A stretch of DNA of 64,000 nt from Chelatococcus asaccharovorans. Lineage in GTDB: Bacteria > Pseudomonadota > Alphaproteobacteria > Rhizobiales > Beijerinckiaceae. This document shows positions 46,506 to 55,382 of the stretch, in pieces; position 1 is the first letter of the stretch; each line of letters starts with the position of its first letter. Under the pieces are notes generated by a model. That model saw only the letters and a program-made list of their open reading frames with translations. It was not told where the DNA came from and did no database searches. Location: assembly GCF_003201475.1 (NCBI RefSeq), contig NZ_QJJK01000006.1, positions 186,001 to 250,000 of the forward strand. The letters are read 5' to 3'. Made by a program: the position numbers and the translations under genes.

Positions 46506-47914
46506 TGGCGCGAGGGTCAGTCAGCTACATCTGCCAGAGCTGCGGCGCGGTGTACAACCGCTGGCAGGGCAAATGCGATGCCTGCGGCGCCTGGAACACC
46601 CTGGCGCAGGAGGCCTCGGGTCCGCCCGTGCCCGTGCCGGGCGCAAGCCGCGCCGCCGCGCGCGGCAAGGGCCGGATCTTTCCCCTGGAGGGCCTCCAGG
46701 GTGCGAGCATGGATGCGCCGCGCGTGCCCTCCGGCATCGGCGAACTCGATCGGGTCACGGGCGGTGGCTTCGTTCCCGGCTCGGTCATTCTCATCGGCGG
46801 CGATCCCGGCATCGGCAAGTCGACGCTCCTGACCCAGGCCGGGGCGGTGATGGCGCGGGCCGGCCACCGCGTCGCCTATATCTCCGGCGAGGAGGCCGTG
46901 GCGCAGGTGCGGCTGCGCGCCGAGCGGCTCGGCCTCAACGACGCAGCGGTCGAGCTCGCGGCCGAGACGCATGTCGAGGACATTGTCGCCACGCTGTCGC
47001 ACGGCGTGGTGCCGCGCCTGGCCATCATCGATTCGATCCAGACTATGTGGACATCGAGCGTCGAGGCCGCGCCCGGCACGGTGACCCAGGTCCGCGGCAG
47101 CGCGCAGGCGCTCATTCGCTTCGCCAAGACCACCGGCACTACCGTCATCCTTGTCGGCCACGTCACCAAGGACGGCCAGATTGCCGGTCCCCGCGTCGTG
47201 GAGCACATGGTCGACGCCGTCGTCTCCTTCGAAGGCGACAGCGGCTACCACTTCCGCATCCTGCGCGCCGTCAAGAACCGCTTCGGCCCGACGGACGAGA
47301 TCGGCGTGTTCGAGATGACGGGGCGGGGACTTGCGGAGGTCTCCAACCCCTCCGCGCTCTTTCTGTCCGGCCGGGATCTCTCGGCGGCGGGCACGGCGGT
47401 CTTCGCCGGCATGGAAGGCACCCGGCCCCTGCTCGTCGAAATCCAGGCGCTCGTTGCGCCCTCGAGCCTCGGCACGCCGCGGCGCGCCGTCGTCGGCTGG
47501 GACCCGAGCCGGCTGTCGATGGTGCTTGCGGTGCTGGAGGCGCATGGCGGGTTGAAGCTCGGCCAGCACGATGTCTATCTCAATGTCGCCGGCGGCCTGA
47601 AGATCACAGAGCCGGCCGCCGATCTCGCGGCCGCCGCCGCACTGGTCTCCTCGCTCGCGGGCGTCGCCCTGCCGGCCGATACGGTGCATTTCGGCGAGAT
47701 CGGCCTGTCGGGCGCGGTGCGGCCGGTCGCCCAGGCCCAGGCCCGGCTCAAGGAGGCCGCCAAGCTCGGCTTCAACCGCGCTGTCACCCCTCCGCCCGCC
47801 CGCGACCAGGGCGAGAAGACACCGCTTGCCGTCACCACGGCGAGCCATATCGCCGATCTCGTGGCCCGGATCGCCGCGGGCGGGCGACGCAATCCGCGCC
47901 CGTCCAATGGTTAA
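46505..47914 (+). CDS. radA: DNA repair protein RadA (Sms)
   Basis: 469 aa from GTG 46505, which places the zinc finger CQSCGAVYNRWQGKCDACG at the usual distance from the start. Walker A is GGDPGIGKSTLL, Walker B-type LAIIDSIQTMW, the RadA motif KNRFG and a C-terminal Lon-like domain (GQHDVYLNVAGGLKI) follow. It promotes branch migration in recombinational repair. No ribosome site is visible; the reading frame stays open back to 46289 through the repeat element. The start codon uses the G of the element's CTAG. Confidence 0.93.
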   Translation: MARGSVSYICQSCGAVYNRWQGKCDACGAWNTLAQEASGPPVPVPGASRAAARGKGRIFPLEGLQGASMDAPRVPSGIGELDRVTGGGFVPGSVILIGGDPGIGKSTLLTQAGAVMARAGHRVAYISGEEAVAQVRLRAERLGLNDAAVELAAETHVEDIVATLSHGVVPRLAIIDSIQTMWTSSVEAAPGTVTQVRGSAQALIRFAKTTGTTVILVGHVTKDGQIAGPRVVEHMVDAVVSFEGDSGYHFRILRAVKNRFGPTDEIGVFEMTGRGLAEVSNPSALFLSGRDLSAAGTAVFAGMEGTRPLLVEIQALVAPSSLGTPRRAVVGWDPSRLSMVLAVLEAHGGLKLGQHDVYLNVAGGLKITEPAADLAAAAALVSSLAGVALPADTVHFGEIGLSGAVRPVAQAQARLKEAAKLGFNRAVTPPPARDQGEKTPLAVTTASHIADLVARIAAGGRRNPRPSNG

Positions 47915-48034
47915 CAAGTTTTATGGGACGGTGCTTTGCGAGAGGTGACGACTGCCGTAACGCGAGCTATACCAACCTGAGAGTACGCTACCGCCCTCGT
48001 ACACCTGCCCGATTCGCGGTTTCCAGGCTTGATC

Positions 48035-48688
48035 ATGCCCGTCGCACTTCTTGACCTCATCGTTATCGGCGTCGTGCTGCTGTCTGCCCTTCTGGCAGCG
48101 GTCAGAGGCTTTACCCGCGAGGTTCTCGCCATCGCCTCGTGGATCGCCGCAGCGGTGGCCGCCTTGTTCCTGCATGCCCAGGTGCTGCCTTATGTGAAGC
48201 CGCATATCGCCAATCCGACGATCGCATTGGTCGTTGCCATCGCAGCGGTCTTCCTGGTCACGCTGATCATCGTCTCTTTCATCACGGTCCAGCTGTCGGA
48301 TCTGGTCCTGGATTCGCGCATCGGCGCCGTGGACCGCTCGCTCGGCTTCATTTTCGGTGCGGCTCGCGGATTCCTGATTTGCGTTGTCGGCTTCCTTTTC
48401 TTCAATTGGCTCGTGAAACCGGACCAGCAGCCCGACTGGGTGCAGCAGGCCAGAACCCGGCCTCTTCTGCAGACAACGGGTGATCGTCTGGTGGCGATGT
48501 TGCCGGATGACCCGGAAAGCACCATCTTGCAGAAGTTGCGCCGTCCGAGCCAGGACGGAGATGCCGATGTCCCGGCCGAACCCGAGACATCACCGCAGAC
48601 GCCGGCGACTGGACAGCCTGCGCCGCAACGCCGCAGTGAAGCACCGCCCAGAAGCGGTGCTGCAGGTGCTACAGGTGCGTCCCGGTAA
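48035..48688 (+). CDS. cvpA: CvpA family membrane protein
   Basis: 217 aa from ATG 48035. Four membrane segments (LLDLIVIGVVLLSALLAAVRG, IASWIAAAVAALFLHAQVL, ALVVAIAAVFLVTLIIVSFI, FGAARGFLICVVGFLFFNWL) with the conserved RGFTREVL and DRSLGFIFGAARG loops. A Pro/Ala/Gln-rich cytoplasmic tail of about 60 residues follows. CvpA is linked to colicin V secretion and envelope stress in other bacteria. Its position directly before purF is conserved widely. Confidence 0.9.
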   Translation: MPVALLDLIVIGVVLLSALLAAVRGFTREVLAIASWIAAAVAALFLHAQVLPYVKPHIANPTIALVVAIAAVFLVTLIIVSFITVQLSDLVLDSRIGAVDRSLGFIFGAARGFLICVVGFLFFNWLVKPDQQPDWVQQARTRPLLQTTGDRLVAMLPDDPESTILQKLRRPSQDGDADVPAEPETSPQTPATGQPAPQRRSEAPPRSGAAGATGASR

Positions 48689-48729
48689 GCCGCGATTGCG
48701 GTCGCGTTCAGTTACCGGCGGGAGACAGA

Positions 48730-50202
48730 ATGATGGAAGATAGCCGCGGATTCGACGATTTCGATTCCGAAGCTGACACCCTGCATGAGGAATGCGGGGT
48801 GTTCGGCATTTATGGCCACCCTGATGCCGCCGCGATCACCGCGCTCGGGATGCATGCTCTGCAACACCGTGGTCAGGAGGCGGCCGGCATCGTGTCCTTC
48901 GACGGCACCCGCTTCCAGTCGGAGCGGCATCTTGGACTCGTCGGCGACAATTTCTCCGATCCCGCGACGATCGAACGGCTGAAGGGCCATATCGCGATCG
49001 GCCATACCCGCTATTCCACGACGGGCGCCACCATCCTGCGCAATGTGCAGCCGCTCTTCGCGGAGCTCGCGAGCGGCGGTTTCGCCGTGGCGCATAACGG
49101 CAACCTCACGAACGGCCTGACACTGCGTCGCCGCCTCGTCGCGGAAGGGGCAATCTGCCAGTCCACATCCGATACCGAAGCGATCCTCCACCTCGTGGCA
49201 CGCTCGCGCCGCACGCGCTTCCTCGAGCGCTTCATCGATGCGCTGCGCCAGATCGAAGGTGGATATGCGCTCGTCAGCCTGACCAACAAGAAGCTCATCG
49301 GCGCGCGTGACCCGCTCGGCATCCGCCCGCTCGTGCTCGGAGAGCTCGACGGCCACTATATCCTGGCCTCAGAGACCTGTGCGCTCGACATCATCGGCGC
49401 CCGGTTCGTCCGCGATATCGAGAATGGCGAAGTGGTCGTCATTTCCGAGGCGGGCATCGAGAGCCATCGGCCTTTCCCGGCCCAGCCCGCACGGCCTTGC
49501 ATCTTCGAATATGTCTATTTCTCCCGGCCGGACTCGGTCGTCAACGGCCGTTCCGTCTACGGTGTCCGCAAGGCCATCGGCGCGACACTCGCGGAGGAAG
49601 CCCCCGTTGATGCCGATATCGTCGTGCCCGTGCCGGATTCCGGCGTGCCGGCGGCGCTCGGCTTCGCCCAGGCCGCGGGCCTCCCCTATGAGCTCGGCAT
49701 CATTCGCAATCACTATGTCGGCCGCACCTTCATCGAGCCGACCCAGGCTATCCGGGCGCTAGGCGTGCGCTTGAAGCATTCGGCCAACCGCGCCGTCGTC
49801 AAGGGCAAGCGCATCGTGCTGATCGACGATTCGATCGTGCGCGGCACGACATCGGTGAAGATCGTGCAGATGATGCGCGATGCCGGCGCCACCGAGGTCC
49901 ATTTCCGCATCGCCTCGCCGCCCATCATGTATCCCGACTATTACGGCATCGACATGCCCGACCGCGAGAAGCTGCTCGCCGCGCGCATGAGCCTGGAAGA
50001 AATGCGGCAGTTCACGGGCGTCGACAGCCTCGCCTTCGTCTCCGTCGACGGCCTCTACCGCTCGCTCGGTGAGAAAAACGGTCGCAACGCGGCCCAACCG
50101 CAGTTCACCGACCATTATTTCACCGGCGATTATCCGACCACGCTCACCGACCTGATGGGCGAGCGCACGGCACAGCTCTCGCTGCTGGCCGAGGCCGGCT
50201 GA
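48730..50202 (+). CDS. purF: amidophosphoribosyltransferase
   Basis: 490 aa. After a short propeptide the nucleophile Cys is in EECGVFGIYGHPDA. TGARYSTTG-like IGHTRYSTTGA and VAHNGNLTN belong to the glutaminase domain. The PRPP-binding loop VLIDDSIVRGTTS is in the C-terminal phosphoribosyltransferase domain. It makes phosphoribosylamine, the first step of purine synthesis. GGGAGACAG precedes the ATG. Confidence 0.97.
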   Translation: MMEDSRGFDDFDSEADTLHEECGVFGIYGHPDAAAITALGMHALQHRGQEAAGIVSFDGTRFQSERHLGLVGDNFSDPATIERLKGHIAIGHTRYSTTGATILRNVQPLFAELASGGFAVAHNGNLTNGLTLRRRLVAEGAICQSTSDTEAILHLVARSRRTRFLERFIDALRQIEGGYALVSLTNKKLIGARDPLGIRPLVLGELDGHYILASETCALDIIGARFVRDIENGEVVVISEAGIESHRPFPAQPARPCIFEYVYFSRPDSVVNGRSVYGVRKAIGATLAEEAPVDADIVVPVPDSGVPAALGFAQAAGLPYELGIIRNHYVGRTFIEPTQAIRALGVRLKHSANRAVVKGKRIVLIDDSIVRGTTSVKIVQMMRDAGATEVHFRIASPPIMYPDYYGIDMPDREKLLAARMSLEEMRQFTGVDSLAFVSVDGLYRSLGEKNGRNAAQPQFTDHYFTGDYPTTLTDLMGERTAQLSLLAEAG

Positions 50203-50233
50203 CTCCCGACCCGACATCGAGAACGGATCCCGC

Positions 50234-50974
50234 ATGCCTCGTCCGCTCGACACCCGCATCGCACTGGTCACCGGCGCCTCGCGGGGCATCGGCCGCGCGG
50301 CCGCCCTCGCCTTTGCCCGGGCCGGCGCCCATGTGGTGGCGCTCGCCCGCACGGTCGGCGCACTCGAGGAACTCGACGACGAGATCCAGGCGGCGGGCGG
50401 CCATGCGACCCTCGTTCCCGTGGATCTCAATGATTACGAGGCGCTCGACCGCCTCGGCGCGGCACTGCATGAGCGCTGGGGCAAGCTCGACATCCTCCTG
50501 GCCAATGCCGGCGTCCTCGGTGTGCTCTCACCCCTCGGCCATGTCGAGCCGAAGGTGTGGGACAATGTCATGGCGATCAATGTCACCGCCAACTGGCGGC
50601 TGATCCGCTCGCTCGATCCGCTGCTGCGCGCCTCCGACGCCGGCCGCGCCATCTTTCTGTCATCGGGGGCCGCCCATTCATGCCGCGCCTTCTGGGGCCC
50701 CTATGCGGCCTCCAAGGCTGCCGTCGAGGCGATGGCCCGCAGCTATGCCGCCGAGACGGAGAACTCCGCGCTGCGGGTGATGCTGGTCAATCCCGGGCCG
50801 CTGCGCACCGCCATGCGCCGTGCCGCCATGCCCGGTGAGGACCCGGAAACGCTCAAGACGCCGGGGGATCTCGCGCCGCATCTGGTCGAGCTTGCGTCGC
50901 CGAGCTGGACCGAGACCGGCAAGATCTTCGATTTTCCACAAGGCCGGGTCCTCACGCCCCGGATGCCGGACTGA
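50234..50974 (+). CDS. SDR family NAD(P)-dependent oxidoreductase
   Basis: 246 aa, 31 bases after purF. TGASRGIGRAAALAFA is the cofactor loop, LLANAGVLG the NAG motif, and SSGAAHS ... YAASKAA the Ser-Tyr-Lys catalytic set. The arginine after LA in VVALART suggests NADP preference. The substrate is unknown. The pairing with purF is common in Hyphomicrobiales and may reflect read-through rather than a purine role. Confidence 0.9.
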   Translation: MPRPLDTRIALVTGASRGIGRAAALAFARAGAHVVALARTVGALEELDDEIQAAGGHATLVPVDLNDYEALDRLGAALHERWGKLDILLANAGVLGVLSPLGHVEPKVWDNVMAINVTANWRLIRSLDPLLRASDAGRAIFLSSGAAHSCRAFWGPYAASKAAVEAMARSYAAETENSALRVMLVNPGPLRTAMRRAAMPGEDPETLKTPGDLAPHLVELASPSWTETGKIFDFPQGRVLTPRMPD

Positions 50975-50985
50975 GCATCGCCGCT

Positions 50986-51130
50986 GTCATTCCGGGGCCT
51001 CGCATCAGCGAGGAGCCCGGAATCCATGAACACGAGGTCTGAGAAGAAGACGCATCGGACTGTGCCTCACCGGTTAGGCGCCGTGTTCATGGGTTCCGGG
51101 CTCGGGCCTTTCGGCCCGCCCCGGAATGAC
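50986..51130. repeat. GTCATTCCGG-type inverted repeat downstream of the SDR gene
   Basis: GTCATTCCGGGGC and GCCCCGGAATGAC bound the element; AATCCATGAACACG and CGTGTTCATGGGTTCC form inner arms. It shares its plan with 26682-26800 and lies between convergent genes. Confidence 0.75.
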
Positions 51131-51157
51131 GCGGCGTTTCGGTGCGAGATCAGCTTG

Positions 51158-51211
51158 TTCCCAAGACTTGGTTTTTTCCCAAGACCTGGCTTGTTCCCAA
51201 GACAGCGCAGC
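51158..51211. repeat. 18-bp tandem repeat, three copies, beside the der stop
   Basis: CCCAAGAC recurs with exact period 18 (51160, 51178, 51196), within units like TTCCCAAGACTTGGTTTT. The third copy is partial. It shares the CCCAAGA core with the exoR array. Confidence 0.75.
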
Positions 51212-51247
51212 AATCTGGCTGCGCCTTTGGTTCGTCCGAAGCGACGT

Positions 51248-52591
51248 TCACCGCTTCTTCTTGTCGAAGGGGTTGTCGCCCTGGCGCAGCGAGAGACGGA
51301 TCGGCGTACCCGGAAGATCAAAGGTCTCGCGCAAGCCATTGACGAGATAGCGCGAATAGGACGTCGGCAAGGACGCGAGCTGGTTGCCGAAGACCGCGAA
51401 ATGCGGCGGCCGGCTCTTCACCTGGGTCATGTAGCGGATCTTGATCCGTCGGCCCGAGACGGCCGGCGGCGGATGCGCTGCCGTCGCATCGGCGAGCCAG
51501 CGATTGAGCTGTGCCGTCGATATGCGGCTGTTCCAGACCTCGTGCGCCGCCACGACCGCTTCCATGAGCTGGTCGATGCCACGCCCGGCGAGGCCTGACA
51601 GAGGGACGACGGTCACGCCCTTCACCTGGGACAGAAGCCGCGCCGCCTCCTCCTTCAGCTTTTTCAGGAGGCCCGCCTGGTCGGCGACCAGATCCCATTT
51701 GTTGAGCCCGATGACCAGCGCCCGCCCCTCGCGCTCGATGAGGTCGACGATGGTGAGATCCTGCTTCTCGAAGGGAATGGTGGCATCGAGCAGCACGACC
51801 ACGACTTCGGCGAACCGGGCAGCCCGGAGGCCGTCCGCCACGGAGAGCTTCTCGAGCTTGTCATCGATGCGCGCGCGCTTGCGCAATCCGGCCGTGTCGA
51901 ACAGCTTGATGGGGCGACCGCGCCATTCCCAGTCGAGCGAGATGGAATCGCGCGTAATCCCGGCTTCGGGACCGGTGAGCAGGCGATCCTCGCCGACCAT
52001 GCGGTTGATGAGCGTGGACTTGCCCGCATTGGGGCGGCCGACGATGGCGATGCGGATGGACCACGAGGCCTCGTCTTCGTCATCCTCCTCCTCGGGAGCC
52101 GGCAGATGGGCCGCGAGCGCATCATAGAGGTCGCTCGTGCCTTCGCCATGCTCGGCCGAGATCGGCACGGGATCGCCGAGGCCGAGCGTGAAGGCCTCGT
52201 AGGAAGCTTCAAGGCCGCTGCGCCCTTCGGCCTTGTTGGCGAGGAGCACGACGGGCTTGCCGGACTTGCGGACGAGATCGGCGAACTGCCGATCCGATGG
52301 CGTAATTCCGCTGCGCACATCGATCACGAAAAGAATGACGTCGGCCGCCACCAGCGCGGCCTCGGTCTGGGCGCGCATACGACCGGTCAGGCTGTCGGCA
52401 TCGGCCTCCTCAAGTCCCGCCGTGTCGACGACGGTGAAGGTCAGGTCGCCAAGCTGCGCCTCGCCCTCGCGCCGATCCCGGGTGACGCCCGGACGATCGT
52501 CGACGAGCGCGAGCTTCTTGCCGACAAGCCGGTTGAAGAGGGTCGACTTGCCCACATTGGGGCGACCGACGATTGCGACTGTGGCGACCAT
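51248..52591 (-). CDS. der: ribosome biogenesis GTPase Der (EngA)
   Basis: 447 aa with two tandem GTPase domains: [14 protein letters not shown] ... DTAGLEEA ... NKAEG, and [14 protein letters not shown] ... [11 protein letters not shown] ... NKWDLV. The C-terminal KH-like domain ends with [21 protein letters not shown]. Der matures the 50S subunit. The first G4 (LANKAEG) lacks the Asp of NKxD, as in many Der proteins. It is 48 bases downstream of the YfgM-like gene. Confidence 0.96.
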   Translation of the reverse strand: MVATVAIVGRPNVGKSTLFNRLVGKKLALVDDRPGVTRDRREGEAQLGDLTFTVVDTAGLEEADADSLTGRMRAQTEAALVAADVILFVIDVRSGITPSDRQFADLVRKSGKPVVLLANKAEGRSGLEASYEAFTLGLGDPVPISAEHGEGTSDLYDALAAHLPAPEEEDDEDEASWSIRIAIVGRPNAGKSTLINRMVGEDRLLTGPEAGITRDSISLDWEWRGRPIKLFDTAGLRKRARIDDKLEKLSVADGLRAARFAEVVVVLLDATIPFEKQDLTIVDLIEREGRALVIGLNKWDLVADQAGLLKKLKEEAARLLSQVKGVTVVPLSGLAGRGIDQLMEAVVAAHEVWNSRISTAQLNRWLADATAAHPPPAVSGRRIKIRYMTQVKSRPPHFAVFGNQLASLPTSYSRYLVNGLRETFDLPGTPIRLSLRQGDNPFDKKKR

Positions 52592-52639
52592 GATCTCGAC
52601 TGACAGAAACGAACAAGGAAGGAGCAGGCCGGTTGGGGC

Positions 52640-53299
52640 CTATTTGACGGTGACGGGACCGCCCTGGACGAGCGCAAGATAGATTTCGGCGCGCTGGCGC
52701 GACGCGCGCGGCGCCTCCATATCGGCAGCGATCTGATCGAACCACCGCCCGGCTGCTTCGTAGTTGCCCGCCTTCAGAGCAGCGAGACCGAGGAGTTCGC
52801 GGGCCGAGTTCCGCCAAGCCTGGCCAGGTGCGGCAAGCGAGGTCAGCTTCGCCTCGAACGTCGACGTGTCGCCGGCGTTGAGACGCAGCATCGCCGCGCG
52901 CAGCATCGCAAGCTGTTGCATCGTCTGAGGCACGCTCGCATCGCTGGAAAGCGCATCGAAGGCGTTGGCGCCGGCGGTTGCATCGCGGCGGCCGATCTCG
53001 GCTGCAAGGCGGAAACGCGCGAGGTCGCGGTAGCCAACGGGAGCCGTTTTGGCGAGGTCCTGCAGGATCGCCTCGGACTCCGCCTCCTTGGCGTCGCGCG
53101 ACAGATCGATCGCCTGCTCGAACTGGCCGCCGGCGGCCTTCGCCGCCTCGTCCTGACGGTAGCGCCAGAAGCTCCATCCCCCTGCGGCCACTGCAACGAG
53201 GACGGCCAGGACCACCAGCAGCGGGCCGAAGCGCCCCCACAGTTTGAGATACTTCTCGCGCTTCAGATCGTCTTCGATCTCACGGAAAATGTCGGTCAT
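52640..53299 (-). CDS. YfgM-like tetratricopeptide membrane protein
   Basis: 219 aa. A short cytoplasmic N-terminus (DIFREIEDDLKREKYLKLWGR) precedes one membrane segment (FGPLLVVLAVLVAVAAGGWSFW); the rest is a periplasmic TPR-like domain (ELLGLAALKAGNYEAAGRWFDQI). The family (YfgM, DUF2133) associates with the SecYEG translocon and periplasmic chaperones in E. coli. The order yfgM-der is conserved in many Proteobacteria (there with bamB between). Confidence 0.85.
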   Translation of the reverse strand: MTDIFREIEDDLKREKYLKLWGRFGPLLVVLAVLVAVAAGGWSFWRYRQDEAAKAAGGQFEQAIDLSRDAKEAESEAILQDLAKTAPVGYRDLARFRLAAEIGRRDATAGANAFDALSSDASVPQTMQQLAMLRAAMLRLNAGDTSTFEAKLTSLAAPGQAWRNSARELLGLAALKAGNYEAAGRWFDQIAADMEAPRASRQRAEIYLALVQGGPVTVK

Positions 53300-53794
53300 G
53301 AATTAGTGGCCGTCCCAAGCTCGCTCTTAACCCGCGCCAATCGCAGCAGGCACAACGGTCGCCTAGCACAGTCGCCGCCTCCTGTCCCGGAAAAGTCGTC
53401 TTCCGGCCTCAAGAGCGCGTGTTCCGTGTGATCTTGAGGCTGCGGTCACGGACACTCAGCGCGGGTTGCAGGCCTCAGAGCCCGATAGCGTGCCAAGGAG
53501 TCCTCCAAGCCAGCGCAAAATGCGTCATCCACTGATCGGCAGGGCATGATTGTTCAGCGTGGCAACGTCATGATCTCCACCTTCCCGTCAGCGGCCAGTC
53601 ATGACTTAGTTTATGATTCGTAAACACTTACGGACTGTGCAATCATTCCTGCGCACAATGCCAGCCGAGATGGGTTCGGGGAAGGGGATAAACGGTAGGC
53701 GCAAGCTTGCCATAGTCTGAGATTTCTGATGACTTACACGCATTGGTTGAGTTTGATTTTCATTATCTAATTTTAAGCATGGAGCTTTTGGCGC
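53300..53794. other. intergenic region with falling GC before the methyltransferase gene
   Basis: 495 bases between divergent genes. The half nearest the methyltransferase (53610-53790) is clearly AT-richer (GTTTATGATTCGTAAACAC, TTTTCATTATCTAATTTTAAG). GTTTATGATTCGTAAAC is an imperfect palindrome. An 87-codon minus-strand frame there has no protein character. It should hold both promoters. Confidence 0.45.
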
Positions 53795-55327
53795 ATGCAC
53801 TGGACCCGAGGTTATGTAACCGACATCGGTTACACCGCGCATTTCTATAGAGAAATGGCGCCCGCACATCTCGCATTTGCTGCCCTGATATCTGGCCGCT
53901 CACCCGGCAGAGCCTTGAATCCGCAGCGCGTTGTCGAATTGGGATGCGGACAGGGCTTCGGTCTTGCCTTGTTGGCAGCGGCCAATCCGCAGATCGACTT
54001 CGAGGGCTATGACTTCAATCCCGAGCACGTGGCACACGCGTCGCGGCTGATAGCCAATGCGGAGCTCAGCAATATCGAGGTCGTTGAAGCGAGCTTCGAG
54101 GAGCTGGCGGCGGCAGGCCGCCGCGATCCAGCCGACCTTATCTCCCTGCACGGCATCTGGAGCTGGGTTTCGCCCGATGCGCGTGATGCCATCATGTCAA
54201 TCATCCGGCAACGCCTGCAGCCTGACGGCTGTGTCTATATCTCCTACAATTGTCAGCCGGGATGGGCCTCTCTTATGCCCATGCGGCAGTTCATGGGTGA
54301 CACGCGCCGGCGCAACCCCGGCCATTCGGATATGCAGATCAGCCTTGCGCTCGACCAGTTGACGCAATTGCGCAACGGTGGTGCGGCTTATTTCACGGCC
54401 AATCCACCGGCTGCTGCCCATCTCGACCATATGCTGAAGCAGGAGCGAAGCTATCTCGCACATGAGTATTTCGGGGCCGATTGGGAAATCATGCCCTTCT
54501 CAAGGGTCGCCGCGATATTGGGCGAAGCCAAGCTCGGCTATGTCGGCTCGGCGACCGTCGCGGAAAACCTCGATCAATATGCAGTGCCGCAGGCCCTGCA
54601 TGAGATGGTGGCGAGCGCCAATGATATCGCACTCAGGGAGACGATACGCGATTATGCCGCCAACAAGCGCTTCCGCCGCGACATCTTCGCCCGCGGGTTG
54701 ACGCCTCTCACCAAGGCGGAGCATCGCGGTCTCCTCGAACGCATACGCTTCGTCGGGGTGAGGCCACGCGAAGACTTCAAGTTCACCTTCCAAGGACCTC
54801 TTGGGGAACTGACCGGCAAGGAGGAGCTCTACCAGCCTGTGGCCGACCTCGTCACGCAGAAGCCCGTGACGCTGGAGGAACTGCGTGCCCTGCCGGCTTT
54901 CCGCAATGAGAGCCTCGGAACCTTGCTCGATTGCCTGGCACTGCTCATCCATGCGCATCAGGTCTTCGCCCTGGCACCCGGACAGCCTGTCGACCCTGCT
55001 CCCGCGCAGCGCTTCAACCGCTGGATCACGGAGCGGCTGAAGATCGGACGTGTCTATCACTCGATTGCCTCGCCGGTTCTCGGCAGCGGATTGCCCGTCG
55101 ATGACTTCGACCTTCTGGCCCTGAGCGCTGTCTTCGACGGCCGCAACGAGGAACTCTCGAGCATCACCATGCATGCCTTGAATATATTCAAGCAGCTGGA
55201 ACGACGCCCTCAGCTCGACGGGAAGCCCCTCACCGATGATGGCGAAGCCACCCGCTTCCTGGACGACCAGATACGACCGATAATGGAGAAAAAATTCCCG
55301 CTATGGCGGCGACTTGGTGTCATTTGA
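53795..55327 (+). CDS. class I SAM methyltransferase with methyltransferase regulatory domain
   Basis: 510 aa. SAM motif I VVELGCGQGFGLALL (residues 46-60), acidic motif II FEGYDFNPEHV, LISLHGIWSWVSPDAR and VYISYNCQPGWA form the methyltransferase core (to about residue 220). The rest matches the regulatory domain (PF10119 type) seen in rickettsial protein-lysine methyltransferases that modify outer-membrane proteins: LAHEYFGADWEIMPFSRVA, RDIFARGLTPL. Whether this one methylates a surface protein is inference. GGAG lies 11 bases before the ATG. The next genes encode an OxyR-like regulator and an omptin protease. Confidence 0.85.
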   Translation: MHWTRGYVTDIGYTAHFYREMAPAHLAFAALISGRSPGRALNPQRVVELGCGQGFGLALLAAANPQIDFEGYDFNPEHVAHASRLIANAELSNIEVVEASFEELAAAGRRDPADLISLHGIWSWVSPDARDAIMSIIRQRLQPDGCVYISYNCQPGWASLMPMRQFMGDTRRRNPGHSDMQISLALDQLTQLRNGGAAYFTANPPAAAHLDHMLKQERSYLAHEYFGADWEIMPFSRVAAILGEAKLGYVGSATVAENLDQYAVPQALHEMVASANDIALRETIRDYAANKRFRRDIFARGLTPLTKAEHRGLLERIRFVGVRPREDFKFTFQGPLGELTGKEELYQPVADLVTQKPVTLEELRALPAFRNESLGTLLDCLALLIHAHQVFALAPGQPVDPAPAQRFNRWITERLKIGRVYHSIASPVLGSGLPVDDFDLLALSAVFDGRNEELSSITMHALNIFKQLERRPQLDGKPLTDDGEATRFLDDQIRPIMEKKFPLWRRLGVI

Positions 55328-55382
55328 AGACCATTGCCAGTGATTAATTTTCCGAATTTCCTTACAGAAGAAATGAATTGCC

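Noticed and set aside
53606-53869. 87-codon minus-strand frame overlapping the methyltransferase start
   Set aside because: No ribosome site or motif; it overlaps a well-supported gene.
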